Of a DNA stretch of 64,000 bases, positions 34,800 to 45,672 are shown piece after piece. Each line of letters opens with the position of its first letter. The first letter of the stretch is position 1. Made by a program: the position numbers and the translations under genes. The stretch is from NCBI RefSeq assembly GCF_042453785.1, contig NC_091677.1, forward strand, positions 27,033,501 through 27,097,500, written 5' to 3'. A model generated the notes under the pieces. That model was not told the origin of the DNA. It made no database searches and saw nothing but the letters and a program-made list of their open reading frames with translations. The stretch comes from Malus domestica. Taxonomy: Eukaryota > Streptophyta > Magnoliopsida > Rosales > Rosaceae.

Positions 34800-35107
34800 T
34801 GTTAAAGTATTTGAAGTCTCCTAGCCGTTAGGGTTAGGGTTCCTTATTTCTAGGGTTCAGTTTCTAGCCGTGCAAATAATCTCTCTTATTCTTGAGGGAC
34901 AAACTTATCTTTCTGTTTCTGACTTAGTCATGCACCACGATCTTAGGCCATGTAAATCGTGGGTTGTTATTTCCGATTTCATTGCATTGTAAGGCTATTT
35001 AACAGCCACAAGTTTCATTCAATAAACAAGGACATTCTCTCAGGTTTCTAGTGTTATCAGACTATACACGTACAAAAGCTTTCTGCCATTTTCTCTGAGT
35101 TCCAACA
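34800..35107 (+). repeat. 5' LTR of copia element
   Basis: Pairs with 41300-41607. TG...CA termini. The two differences from the partner are t versus c in ctctc(t/c)tattc and g versus a in gttatc(g/a)aactat. It should contain the element's promoter; no separate TATA assignment is made. Confidence 0.95.
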
Positions 35108-35108
35108 T

Positions 35109-35122
35109 CTGGTATCAGAGCC
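35109..35122 (+). other. Primer-binding site of copia element
   Basis: The sequence tggtatcagagcc directly follows the 5' LTR after a one- or two-base gap and is the standard plant copia primer site, complementary to the 3' end of initiator methionine tRNA. Confidence 0.9.
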
Positions 35123-37113
35123 CCACCACGAGGCTTGATCAAAACTTGCTACACAGGAAGTAGTGTGGAGGAACAAAGATATGACGTCTGAAGGCAGCTT
35201 TGTACAACCTGCGATTCCGCGATTTGATGGACACTACGATCACTGGAGTATACTAATGGAAAACTTTCTATGTTCCAAAGAGTATTGGAACCTGGTGGAA
35301 ACGAGAGTCACTGCATCAGTAGAGGGAGTTGACTCAAGTGATGCACATAAGAAGGTGATTGATGATCAAAAGCTGAAAGACTTGAAGTGCAAAAACTATT
35401 TGTTTCAAGCCATCGATCGTTTGATCTTAGAGACCATATTGAAGAAGGACACTGCGAAGGACATCTGGGATTCCTTGAAGCAGAAATATCAAGGAACAGC
35501 ACGTGTCAAACGTGCTCAATTGCAGGCTCTTCGAAAGGAGTTTGAAGTGCTGCACATGAAGGTTGGAGAATCTAACAATGACTATTTTGGACGAACTCTC
35601 GTCATTGCCAACAAGATGAGGATTCACAAAGAGCACATGGAGGATGCGGTGATCATAGAGAACATCTTAAGGTCTATGGTTCCAAAATATGACTATGTTG
35701 TATGATCAATTGAGGAATTAAATGATCTAGATGCTTTGTCCATTGATGAGCTTCAAAGCAGTTTGTTGGTGCATGAACAACGGATTAGTCGCCATGTTGT
35801 AGTGGAGGAACAAGCGCTGTAAGTCACATCTGGGACTCAACAAGGAGGACGAGGTGGAGGTCGCAGTAACTATCGTGGAAGAAGAAGAGGAAGGGGCAGA
35901 TCTGGGTTTGATAAATCAACCCTAGAATGTTACAACTATCATGAGTTGGGACACTTTCAGTGGGAATGCCCAAAGAAAGCATGGGATTCAAAGACAAACT
36001 ATGCAGAAACAAAAGATGAGATGTTGTTGATGGCGCATGTCGATTTCAAAAAAGCTGGAACTGAACACATCTGGTTTCTTAACTCTGGGTGTAGCAACCA
36101 TATGAGCGGCAAGAGAGACATTTTTGTTGATCTTGATAGCAGTTTCAAGGAATCAATAAAGATGGGAAATGACTCGAGTCTTATTGTTCAAGGCAAAGGC
36201 ACAGTTCGAGTGGAGGTAAAAGGGATAGTTCATGTGATCATGGGAGTTTTCTTTGTACTCGAACTGAAGAACAATCTATTAAGTATTGGGCAGTTGCAAG
36301 AAAAAGGGTTCACTGTGCTCATTCAACGAGACAAATGTAAGATATTTCACCCTGAGAATGGGCTCATCATTGAAACTAAAATGACTCCTAATAGAATGTT
36401 TATCATGGTTGCTCACTGCTCACCACCAAGTGAGAAAAAGTGCTTCTCCTCTCTAACCACAGATCAGGCCACTCTTTGGCACCGTTGATATGGGCACCTG
36501 AGTTGGAATGGACTCAAAGTACTTCAACAAAAGAATATGGTGGAAGGGTTACCCCAGTTCAAAGCCATTCAGCAAGTATGTGAAGGCTGTTTGGTAGGAC
36601 GACATCATCGAGATCCATTCCAAAAAGAAAGCATATGAAGGGCTTCCAAAGTTCTACAGTTGGTGCATGCTGACATCTGTGGTTCGATCAACCCAACCTT
36701 GAACAGCAACAAAAGGTATTTAATCACCTTTATTGATGATTATAGTAGAAAAACCTGGGTTTATTTTTTGATAGAGAAATCAGAAGCTTTTGCTACCTTC
36801 AAAACCTATAAAGCTAGGGTGCATAAGGAAACTGGAGCATTAATTCGAAGTCTGAGAACAGATCGAGGGGGTGAATTCACATCACAAGAGTTCACAAACT
36901 ATTGTAATAAGAATGGGATACACAAACAATTAACTGCTGCATACACTCCGCAGCAAAACGGTGTCACCGAGAGGAAAAATCGTACCATAATGAATATGGT
37001 ACGAAGCATGCTAATAGAGAAGAAAATTCCTAAAACATTTTGGCCTGAAGCTGTAAATTGGACAGTACATGTGCTAAACAGAAGTCCAACCATTGCTATG
37101 AAAAGAAAAACAT

Positions 37114-39201
37114 TGATGCGAAATATATAAGCACACAAATTAAACCCTCTTTTTGTCAATTGTAGTAAAGAATGTAAGTAGGGATCGTTCTAGGCCGGGG
37201 ATTAGGAGGGATTGCTAAATCACTTGGAAACTGACTTCAAAACGTAAAAACAAAGTTTAAAACACTAAACTAGACTCAAAGAATGCAAAACTATACTTTA
37301 AAATACTAAGATAAACAAAAAGATTCAAAACAGCAAATAAACACTCAAAACTGCCTTAAAAACACTTTCTGGGCAGTTTTGAACACCTAACACTAAATTG
37401 GACGAAATTGGGTTATGACTTGACTCAAGACACTTAAAAACACAAACTAAAGTGATTACTGACTAATCTAACATTTTGAAATAAATGGGAGATTGGTTCT
37501 TGACGAATTTGAAAACAAAACAAACTTTGTAAAACAAAACAGATTGTAAATGAATTTGAATGAAACTTATGGATGAGAAGCTAGCTAAGGGGTTCTTCTC
37601 CACACATGTTATACTTGCATACAAAATGATTTCCAATTGCTCTTCGACAAACCATGAATACTCAACGTCCCAAATTAACCGTGAATTGCACTAATTAACC
37701 CTCAGTTTTTCCACAAGTTATTAGATTGGATGATTGCATACGACAACCCAAAACATTCCCTACAAGTTCCCTACATGAATTGCATAATAGAGATACACGC
37801 AAGAATCATTAAGTTCTATGAAAAACATAAGCATTGACGAGGCACTCGTTACTATGAATTGCATGAAACTTATGCCAAGAATTTACTTAACACGATTGTG
37901 ATCAACAACCTTTACTACTTATGAATATAAGTTCATAACAATTAGGTGAAACTTCCTTATATCCTAGCATCAAACTTATGCATGAAAATTAAGCGTGCAC
38001 TCTCAACCAACATACACAAATTAGTTTTAATTCATAGAGATAAGTAAATTAAATTCACAATTCATGAAACGCAATTGGAAGTAATCAAATCATATAGCAA
38101 GCATAAACATGGTTTTGAATCCCCCCCTAGCCAAGGGGGTTTAGTTCCTCATACTCGCAATTACACAAAGATAACTTAATTTAAACATTGAAATCAAAGA
38201 TAGAAAACACCTAGAAACGCTCCAACACTCCCAAGGCTTGGGCATAGGCACGGCACAAGATGTTCCTTCTCTTTCCTTCCTTGCAAGCAGCGGCACTAGA
38301 GGTTTTGGACGATTTTGGGTGGTTTTTATGGTGTAGAATGGATGGGGAATGGTATGGAAAGGTTTAGGATTGATGGGTGGTGTGGCTAGGGGTGGTTTTT
38401 GGATGAAATTAGAGAGAATGGTGGTGGGAAGTTTCGGCTAAGATGGATCAAAATCTGTTATGTTGATGAATATGGGAGGTGGTATTTATAGGCTTGAGAG
38501 AGAACCACTCCATTTCCTTTGCATGTGCAGCTTGTGTGGGTGTGTGTTGTCATATTTCCCCTTTACATTTACACACACATGCTTCATCATTTCAACCACC
38601 AAACACAAACATTTTCTGCCATATTTTCCTTTACATTTACACACACATGCTTCATCATTTCAACCACAAAACACACACAATTCCTACCCATGTGTGTGTG
38701 TTTCCTTTGCCCATGTGTGTGTGTTTCCTTTGCATTTGTAGACACATGTTCTTCATTATTTCAGCCAACAATCCACCCATTTTCTGCCCATGTGTGTGTG
38801 TTTCCTTTGCCCATGTGTTGCCTTTCTCTTTTTATTAGCCAAATCTGCTTAGCCCTTTTCTGACCTTTCAGTGTTACAATGACCATAACTTCTTCTAGAA
38901 AAATGAGATTAACAATCCGTAAATTGCTCCAGAAAATAGACATCCGTAGCTTTCCACGCATATAAGGCTCATTCTCTCATTCATTCTGAACTGTTTGTAA
39001 CATGCTTCCAAAGTCAGATAATCTGCACAGGCAGTTTTGACAAATTTGTTACTTAATAATTCACTTGTGCTACTTTTCTTTTCTTTGCTTGATAAATCAC
39101 ACAAAACACAAAAACATAGTAAATAGCTCAAAAATATAAGGAACTAACTAAGAAAAGACAAGTGAATTTTATGTAAAATATATATAAATATGAGCTTATC
39201 A
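37114..39201 (-). mobile_element. Solo-LTR-like insertion nested in copia integrase region
   Basis: The copia frame reads up to KRKT, is interrupted for 2,088 bases, and resumes at PEKAWQGLKP. The insertion begins tgatgcg and ends gcttatca, with flanks aacat and aacac, a one-mismatch 5-base target duplication. Its left portion is the complement of sequence found just before the end of the LTRs at 60100-60188 and 62580-62689 (the agagggtttaattt block), so it is an inverted LTR of the same Athila-like superfamily. No internal gag or pol is present, consistent with a solo LTR. It carries a gtgtgtg-rich cassette at about 38540-38830. Confidence 0.88.
38555..38830. repeat. Short tandem cassette inside the nested LTR
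   Basis: Two copies of a unit containing tttacacacacatgcttcat (38569 and about 38636) are followed by three copies of a unit containing cccatgtgtgtgtgtttcct (about 38690, 38710 and 38787). The same kind of cassette, in inverse orientation, lies in the outer Athila LTR at about 60660-60950. Confidence 0.85.
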
Positions 39202-41299
39202 AACACCTGAAAAGGCATGGCAGGGTCTCAAACCATCAGTGGAGCACTTTAGAGTCTTCGGTTGTATTTCACATGTTCACATACCTGACAACAAAAGAGT
39301 GAAGCTTGAAGCCAAAAGTCTCAAATGCATATTTCTGGGGTAAGTGACGAATCTAAAGCTTATAGATTGTTTGATCCTATATCTTCCAAGATAATTGTTA
39401 GCAGAGATGTGGTCTTTGAAAAAGGCCAAGAATGGAGTTGGGATGAGGCTCATAAGCAAACCATATTGGCTGATTTAGAATGGGAAGTTGATGAAGAAGC
39501 AAGTACAGAAGAGGAAAACGATGAAAATGGTTCTGAGACAGCTGAAGAACTAGACGAACATGGGTCCAACAACAGTGGTTCTTTTGAAGAAGACACTTCA
39601 AATGTCAGCTCACTCCCAAAAGGATGAACACGAAGACCTCCTGCATGGATGAGAGATTATGAGACTGGTCAAGGTCTCTCTGATGCAGAAAATGTGAATA
39701 TAGCTCATCTAGCCTTATTCACTAATGGTGATTCGATGACGTATGAAGACGCAGTGAAAAGTGAGAAATGGAGGCAAGCAATGGATCAAGAAATCAAGGC
39801 AATAGAGAAAAATGAGACGTGGAAATTAACTAATCTGCCACCAGGAGGAAGATCTGTTGGAGTGAAATGGATTTTCAAAACCAAACTCAATGTGCATGGG
39901 GAAGTAGACAAGTACAAGGCGCGGCTAGTGACTAAAGGGTACAGTCAACAATATGGAGTGGATTATGCAGAAGTATTTGCACCGGTGGCTCGCTTGGACA
40001 CAATTCGTATAGTGTTTTCACTTGCTGCACAGAAAGGTTGGTTGATATACCAACTTGACGTCAAATCAGCATTCCTACATGGCGAAATCAATGAATAAGT
40101 GTTTGTTGATCAACCACCAGGTTACGTACAGAAGGGAGAAGAATCAAAAGTCTATCGACTCAAGAAAGCACTGTATGGACTCAAACAAGCTCCCCGAGCT
40201 TGGTACAGTCGCTTAGAATCATATTTTGTCAAAAAAGGCTTCAACAAATGTCCTCATGAGCACACATTGTTCACTAAAACAACAAATGGAGGTAAAATAT
40301 TGATTATTTGTTTGTATGTTGATGATTTTATATACACTGTGAACGATGGAGTTATGATTGAACAATTTAAGAAGTCTATGATGGTTGAATTTGACATGAC
40401 TGATCTCGCAAAAATGAGATATTTTCTGGGGATTGATGTGTTATAGAAGGAAGATGGGGTTTTTATAAGCCAACGAAAATATGCTCACGAGGTCCTTGAA
40501 AGATTCAACATGGATTAGTGCAACTCGGTTCAAAATCCAGTGATTCCTGGTTTCAAACTCACAAGGGATGAAGAAGGAGTAGGAGTCAATGGTACTCTTT
40601 ACAAGCAACTGGTGGGAAGTCTTATGTACCTTACAGTCACACGCCCTGACCTGATGTTTGTTGTAAGCTTAATCAGTAGGTATATGGAACGCCTCACGGA
40701 GACTCACTTAAAGGCAGCAAAGAGGATTCTAAGGTATGTGAAGGGAACATCCAGTTTTGGGGTGTTTTATAGAAAGGGAGGAGATGATAAGCTTTTTGGC
40801 TACACGGACAGTGACTATGAAGGAGATCAGGATGACAGGAAAAGTACATCAGGATATGTCTTCATGGTGAATTCAAGTGTAGTATCTTGGTCCTCAAAGA
40901 AGCAACCAATGGTTACTTTTTCCACTACCGAAGCTGAGTTTATCGCTGTAGCTTCAAGTGCTTGTCAAGTTGTTTGGCTAAAGAGGATTATGAAAAATCT
41001 AACTTGTGAGCAGTATGAACCTATTGTTGTGTACTGTGATAACATCTCAACCATCAAACTCTCGAAAAATCCAATAATGCATGGACGTAGAAAGCACATT
41101 GACATTCGGTTTCATTTCTTCGAAATTTGGTCAATGATGGAGTAATGGAGCTCAAACAGTGTTCAACCCAGGAGCAGATTGCAAATGTTATGACTAAACC
41201 ATTGAAGTTAGAAGTGTTTGCAAAGCTACGAGAAGCAATGGGTGTCTGCAAATACCCAGGGATAAACTGATTATCAATGATATTCAATTTAAGGAAGGA

Positions 41300-41607
41300 T
41301 GTTAAAGTATTTGAAGTCTCCTAGCCGTTAGGGTTAGGGTTCCTTATTTCTAGGGTTCAGTTTCTAGCCGTGCAAATAATCTCTCCTATTCTTGAGGGAC
41401 AAACTTATCTTTCTGTTTCTGACTTAGTCATGCACCACGATCTTAGGCCATGTAAATCGTGGGTTGTTATTTCCGATTTCATTGCATTGTAAGGCTATTT
41501 AACAGCCACAAGTTTCATTCAATAAACAAGGACATTCTCTCAGGTTTCTAGTGTTATCAAACTATACACGTACAAAAGCTTTCTGCCATTTTCTCTGAGT
41601 TCCAACA
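41300..41607 (+). repeat. 3' LTR of copia element
   Basis: 308 bases, TG...CA, differing from the 5' LTR at two positions by direct comparison. The following five bases tattt correspond to the left flank tgttt with one difference. Confidence 0.95.
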
Positions 41608-41634
41608 TATTTACCTTACAAATTGAACTGATGA

Positions 41635-42147
41635 ATTAGGTTCTTCCGCATATCCGGATGGCTTGAAAAACTGAAGGAATGGGCGGTATGGATAGGAATG
41701 GAGGTAGAAAAGGCGGCAAAATTCGTGGCATGGGTCGACAAAGAAGTGTTATGCCCCAAATACAATGGTTCTGCTCTGAATGACAGAATCAACAAGATAA
41801 TCAGGAAAACACGTCGCGAAACTCTAACCAACGTTATCACCCCCTCTTATGATGTCAAGTTTCTCCAACCAGTCATCTTCTCCACCTCACAGGTTAAAAG
41901 TGATGAATCGCAGGATGTTCTGCTAGCATATGTCTGTATTGGCACATCCGCAGCACCATACTCTCTCCCTCTTTACTATTTCGAGCACAAACCATCAAAT
42001 GGCATCCCGAAAGCATTTAACCTCGTCGATGGTGAACTTGCAGCAAACAATCCGGTACATATATACACTCTTAGACTTCCATTGATTGAAGAAGAGATTA
42101 TTTGGGGTAGTTTTTTTTCCACTTACTTAAAACTTATATATTTTTAA
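41635..42147 (+). pseudogene. Patatin-like phospholipase fragment
   Basis: An open frame from 41635 (first ATG at 41698) contains PKYNGSALNDRI, TLTNVITPSYDVKFLQPVIF, VCIGTSAAPYSLPLYYFE and FNLVDGELAANNP, the C-terminal half of the patatin catalytic domain. Patatins are Ser-Asp acyl hydrolases acting on membrane lipids. The Asp of the dyad is kept in DGE (normally DGG), but the nucleophile Ser region (GxSxG) and oxyanion motif are absent from the window, and the frame runs into non-conserved sequence after NNPVHIYT. The copia element ends 28 bases upstream of the frame. I read it as a gene remnant or captured exon and consider a functional gene unlikely. Confidence 0.75.
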
Positions 42148-42611
42148 TTTTTTGACCAAAAAAAATGAGAGTGGGCAGGGCACGTGCCCCCAGCCCTTCA
42201 TCAGCTTCGCCCCAGCCACAGAGCATCGATATGAACGTGAACACAGATCAATGCAAGTTCTTATGATCTTATCTGCAAAAAAATTGGTTGAATTAATTGC
42301 AAAAAAGTCAAAACAAAAGTTATTGTGCATTCATTCATTTTTTGTTTTAGTCAGAGAAGTGCATGATAGTTTTATTTTCTTGAGTGCAGAATCACAGCTT
42401 CCTATATGTATAAAGATTCAATAGCATGAGGGAAATTTTTTTCTTCAAACGCAAATAATTTCCTTAGTCTCGTTGGTGAGAAAACAGTTCTTAGATAAAT
42501 AATATCTGATTACTCCAGGACACAGTAAATATATGAAAAGAAAGCACTCGTACATTTTTGTAAAAATTATTATTCAACTAGCCGCATGCATCTACGAAAA
42601 AAAAATTAGTT
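42148..42611. other. Spacer between patatin fragment and proline-rich gene
   Basis: AT-rich, without a recognisable gene. It contains the 3' UTR side of the minus-strand proline-rich gene and shows no further patatin-like exon. Confidence 0.6.
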
Positions 42612-43862
42612 TTAGGGCACTTCAGGAATTGGAGGTGGATCAAACGTTGGTGGAAGCTGATCAACAGGAGGCAGAAAAGGAAGTTCTGGTGCTGGTGGTG
42701 TGGACCCAAATGGGAATGGTTCCTGTGGAGTTAAGGGCATTTCAGGAATTGGAGGTGGATCAAACGCCGGTGGAAGCTTATTAAGAGGAGGCAGAAAAGG
42801 GAGTTCTGGTGCTGGTGGTGTGGACCCAAATGGGAATGGTTCCTGTGGAGTTAAGGGCACTTCTGGAATTGGGGGTGGCAGAAAGACTTCTGGTGATTGT
42901 GGAATCGGAAGAGACGGTGGCTGATCAATCACACCAGGGTCTGGTGCGGTTGGGGTTGATATAATAGGTGGTGCAAACGAAAATGGAGGCGGATCACCCA
43001 GCAGCGGCGGTGATGTAAATATAGGAACAAGTGGGGGTGATGGAGTAGTACTAGTGTCATCACCTGGTGGTAGTATGCCTGGTATAGGTGGAGGAAAACT
43101 AAAAACTGGTTGTTCTGGTGTTGTTGGTACTAACGGTGGAGGAAAACTAAACACTGGTTGCGCTGGTGTTGTTGGTACCAACGGTGGAGGTGTTAGCCAC
43201 GGAAGGGTCGGTGGTTGTATCGATTGATCTGGTGGTGGGGAGGGAAATACAAAAGGGATTGGTGGGGGGAGGAATTCTGGTGGTGGTGGTGGACTTGGAG
43301 ATGGTGGAGGGGGTGAGGGAACTAAGGGTGGTGGAGGAGGTGGAGAGGGTGGCGGCGGGGATGGCGGAGGCGGTGGCGATGATGGCGGTGGTGCGGAAGG
43401 TGGCGGTGATGATGGTGGTGGAGCAGTGGCTACGGGTGGGGGTGCCGCTGGTGGTGGAGATAACACTAGTGGGGGTGGAGATAGTACTACTGGTGGTGGA
43501 GATGGGAGTGAAGGTGGGAAGGGGAGAGTAGGAGGAGAAGGCGGAATTCGCGGTGGTCGAGGTGTTGGGGCAAAAGGGTTGTTTGGGGAAGGGTTGGTAG
43601 GAAAAGGCCATTGGCCACAGCTTCCAAATAGGTATTGGAATAAGGGATCACAGTTTGATCTTGTTCTTCCTCCTCCACTGCTACCTCTACCTCTACTTCT
43701 GCTTCCGCTTCTGCTGCTTCTTCTGGGACTGCTTCTAGTGCCTCTTGATCTCTTTTCTTCCTCTACTTCTTTGTGTGTAGGAATTTGCTGAGCATCTGTT
43801 ATTGTTTTTGTGACCAGAAGCAGTGCGAAAATACTCGCAATGACTAGTATGTTTGCTTTCAT
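42612..43862 (-). CDS. Secreted proline-rich (extensin-like) protein
   Basis: Intronless 416-residue frame starting MKANILVIASIFALLLV. The upstream part of the frame before this Met lacks a promoter, and this Met begins a clear signal peptide (about 1-24), so I start here. Residues about 35-69 are rich in Arg, Ser and Gly; a short conserved-looking block NCDPLFQYLFGSCGQWPF (70-87) has two Cys; the rest is Pro-rich with many SPPP and PPSPPPP stretches typical of hydroxyproline-rich cell-wall glycoproteins. The C-terminus has two complete 40-residue repeats and a partial third, reflecting a 120-bp tandem repeat. A TATA-like tatataa lies at 43912-43918, 50 bases upstream. It is likely a wall structural protein; few Tyr crosslinking motifs are seen, so it is not a classical extensin. 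Confidence 0.85.
   Translation of the reverse strand: MKANILVIASIFALLLVTKTITDAQQIPTHKEVEEEKRSRGTRSSPRRSSRSGSRSRGRGSSGGGRTRSNCDPLFQYLFGSCGQWPFPTNPSPNNPFAPTPRPPRIPPSPPTLPFPPSLPSPPPVVLSPPPLVLSPPPAAPPPVATAPPPSSPPPSAPPPSSPPPPPSPPPPSPPPPPPLVPSPPPPSPSPPPPPEFLPPPIPFVFPSPPPDQSIQPPTLPWLTPPPLVPTTPAQPVFSFPPPLVPTTPEQPVFSFPPPIPGILPPGDDTSTTPSPPLVPIFTSPPLLGDPPPFSFAPPIISTPTAPDPGVIDQPPSLPIPQSPEVFLPPPIPEVPLTPQEPFPFGSTPPAPELPFLPPLNKLPPAFDPPPIPEMPLTPQEPFPFGSTPPAPELPFLPPVDQLPPTFDPPPIPEVP
42616..42890. repeat. 120-bp tandem repeat inside the proline-rich gene
   Basis: Units start at 42616, 42736 and 42856 (ggca-ttc-ggaattggaggtgg). The first two are full length, and the third begins the non-repeated part. Each encodes 40 residues with PLTPQEPFPFGSTPPAPELP. 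The coding frame stops at the first codon that departs from the repeat. Confidence 0.95.
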
Positions 43863-43911
43863 TTCTGGTGCATGTTTTTCGTTTCTCTTTCGTACTTGAG
43901 AGGGTTCAAAC

Positions 43912-43918
43912 TTATATA
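43912..43918 (-). promoter_or_regulatory. TATA box of the proline-rich protein gene
   Basis: On the minus strand the heptamer tatataa lies 50 bases before the ATG at 43862. Assigned by consensus and position; the implied 5' UTR is short, about 20 bases. Confidence 0.55.
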
Positions 43919-44597
43919 CAGAGAACAAAAGGTTGAGTTTAATCTTATCAGTAATTTCGTATCTAAATTTGACTTTTGTCAGATTAAAATATTTGTCAAA
44001 CATGTTTCTAATTGGTTTAGAATGAGGTGGTGAATAAAAGTCAACTGCTAAACCTGTGCGATGCTTTAATTCCACACCAGTCTGCATTTATGTGCTGCTG
44101 TTACCGAGTTACTATGAATCAGATAAGAATCTACCAATATGGATTTGATATTTTGGAGCAACTTTTACATTATCATGTGTTGTTATTAGTTCTTGTGTTA
44201 GCATATATATATATACACGACATTGTTAATACATCATACACTTCAAATATATTATTAAAAAATATATTTAAATGTTGTAAGAAAAATATGTACATAAAAA
44301 CGTGTGACAATCATGTCGAAAAATCAATACATTAAACATCAATCTCTCTGTATCTCCCTCTGGCTAAGGCTGGAGTGGGTTGCCTAGTTTGAAGTGCCAA
44401 TGTTTACAAGACAACCAAGAAATGAAATGAAATGAAAATATGGTGGGGGTGTCCTGCATGTTGCATCCCTATGTGCATGCTATTGAATACACATTTGCTT
44501 CCTTAATTCTCAAGCTTGTACTGAAAATCAGTTGGGGAAAGATCCCAATCAATTTAATCTTCTTTTTTAGTTGATGCAGATTGTAAGAAACTGTTAG

Positions 44598-45075
44598 ACC
44601 CTAAAAATGAGCTTTGGGTACAAAATAAAGGGCACAATTGAGAATTTTGTGTCAATTTGACCACCAAAAAGCTTAAACAATTCTCATTCCATAGAGGGCA
44701 CCATCTATTGTGCCCAATGTTAAAAAAAGCAGACACAAAATAGTAATGGGCACGAAAACCGTGTCGAGTGGGGTCAAATGACAACTTTTTTTTACTGAAA
44801 ATGGGTACAAAAAACATTTTGTGTCTATAAAAATTATTTGTTAGAGGCACTATATGTTCTCTCTCGTTTGTCTTTACCTCCTCTAGCACACCAATAATTA
44901 AAATTTATAAAATTGTGGTAAATAATGGTATAGAGCTGTTTATTACTGTGCAATATTTTAGCCTCAAAATAAGTTAGCAATAATGTTGTTCAAATTCGTT
45001 TTTCGCAAGAGCTGAACCTCAGATCTCTCACTTATAAGTAAAGAAGAATACCATTACACCGTAATACTAAGTGGC
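44598..45075. repeat. gggcac-rich repeat region and antisense SINE relic
   Basis: From about 44625 to 44830 the motif gggcac or its complement recurs (for example aagggcacaatt, agggcaccatc, tgtgcccaatg, atgggcacgaaa), like the subterminal repeats of a CACTA element and resembling the region at 49930-50040. At about 44990-45075, sequence complementary to the SINE at 12393 (ctctcacttataagtaaaga, then gtaatactaag) marks an inverted, truncated copy. Confidence 0.5.
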
Positions 45076-45301
45076 GTGTTTTAGATTTACAAAGGATTCT
45101 TTCCAGGTGCAATGAATGTTTGTTAGATTCGAACTGCTTTTTTGATTGTTATCTTCCTGCAGGTTTGTTTTTTATACTTGGTGATATGGTTTTTGGTTTT
45201 ATAGTAAGTGTTTATTTATTTTTATTGTATTAAAAGTCCTACCTGCAGTGACCATAACCAACAATTAGCCCTTAGGGTCGGTCTCTGTGCAAAAGTTAGT
45301 T

Positions 45302-45520
45302 GGTCTTCAAATAGACAAATGAGTTAATAATTGTAGATTCCTTTTTATGACACTAATGATAGAAGTTGTGTCCACTAAATATTAATAAATAATAAATCAC
45401 TCTACTTCTCATTGGGTCTTCAAATAGAGAATATATCTTAATAATTATAAATTCCTTTTTCTGACACAAATGTTAGAAATTGTGTCCAATAAATATTAAT
45501 AAATAATAAACCACTCTAAA
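45302..45520. repeat. Tandem duplication, 113-bp period
   Basis: ggtcttcaaatagacaaatg at 45302 and ggtcttcaaatagagaatat at 45415 start two copies that both end in aatattaataaataataaa followed by (t/c)cactcta. About ten substitutions separate them. They lie immediately upstream of the small ORF at 45673. Confidence 0.9.
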
Positions 45521-45567
45521 GCAAAAGAATATGTTGGCACAATTATGGATTTGTGCCTTTATTCTAG

Positions 45568-45575
45568 TATAAAAC
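45568..45575 (+). promoter_or_regulatory. Possible TATA box of small ORF
   Basis: The octamer tataaaac about 100 bases before the ATG at 45673 fits a plant TATA box. Weak evidence by itself, but it supports treating the ORF as a possible gene. Confidence 0.4.
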
Positions 45576-45672
45576 GTCCACACTCCCTTACTAATTTGTA
45601 TATGGAAACTTAGAAGGTTGTTTCATACACTTGTGTTTCTTTTGAATTTGATCAAGTTCTACATCATTGAGA

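Larger units (their letters stand above)
35181..41270 (+). pseudogene. Broken copia gag-pol reading frame
   Basis: Gag runs 35181-35950 (MTSEGSFVQPAIPRFDGHYD onward, zinc-knuckle remnant CYNYHELGHFQWEC). Protease is marked by WFLNSGCSNHM, with Asn where DSG would need Asp. The integrase contains HADICG, FIDDYSRKTWVYF, LRTDRGGEFTS and YTPQQNGVTERKNR. RT contains WIFKTKLN, VDYAEVFAPVARLDTIR, QLDVKSAFLHGE and the catalytic YVDDF. RNase H contains GYTDSDYEGD and STTEAEF, ending with ANVMTKPLK in a shifted frame. Stops occur near 35703, 35821, 36486, 36637, 39342, 39625, 40096, 40444 and 40516. It cannot produce a full polyprotein. Confidence 0.93.
34800..41607 (+). mobile_element. Ty1/copia retrotransposon with near-identical LTRs, interrupted by a nested element
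   Basis: LTRs of 308 bases (34800-35107 and 41300-41607) start tgttaaag and end ttccaaca, and I count two differences between them. A primer-binding site tggtatcagagc complementary to initiator-Met tRNA follows the left LTR, and a purine tract aaggaagga precedes the right LTR. Flanking 5-mers are tgttt and tattt, one mismatch. The interior encodes gag, protease, integrase, RT and RNase H in copia order. The polyprotein is broken by about eight stop codons, a frameshift near the end, and a 2,088-base insertion at 37114-39201. Confidence 0.95.

Noticed and set aside
38460..38863. Overlapping Cys/His-rich ORFs of about 100 codons
   Set aside because: They arise from reading the (gtgtgtg) cassette of a nested LTR in three frames; no homology or start context.
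43147..43791. Ser/Thr-rich and Gly/Val-rich ORFs overlapping the proline-rich gene
   Set aside because: They are other-frame readings of CCN repeats, and only the minus-strand Pro frame begins with a signal peptide.
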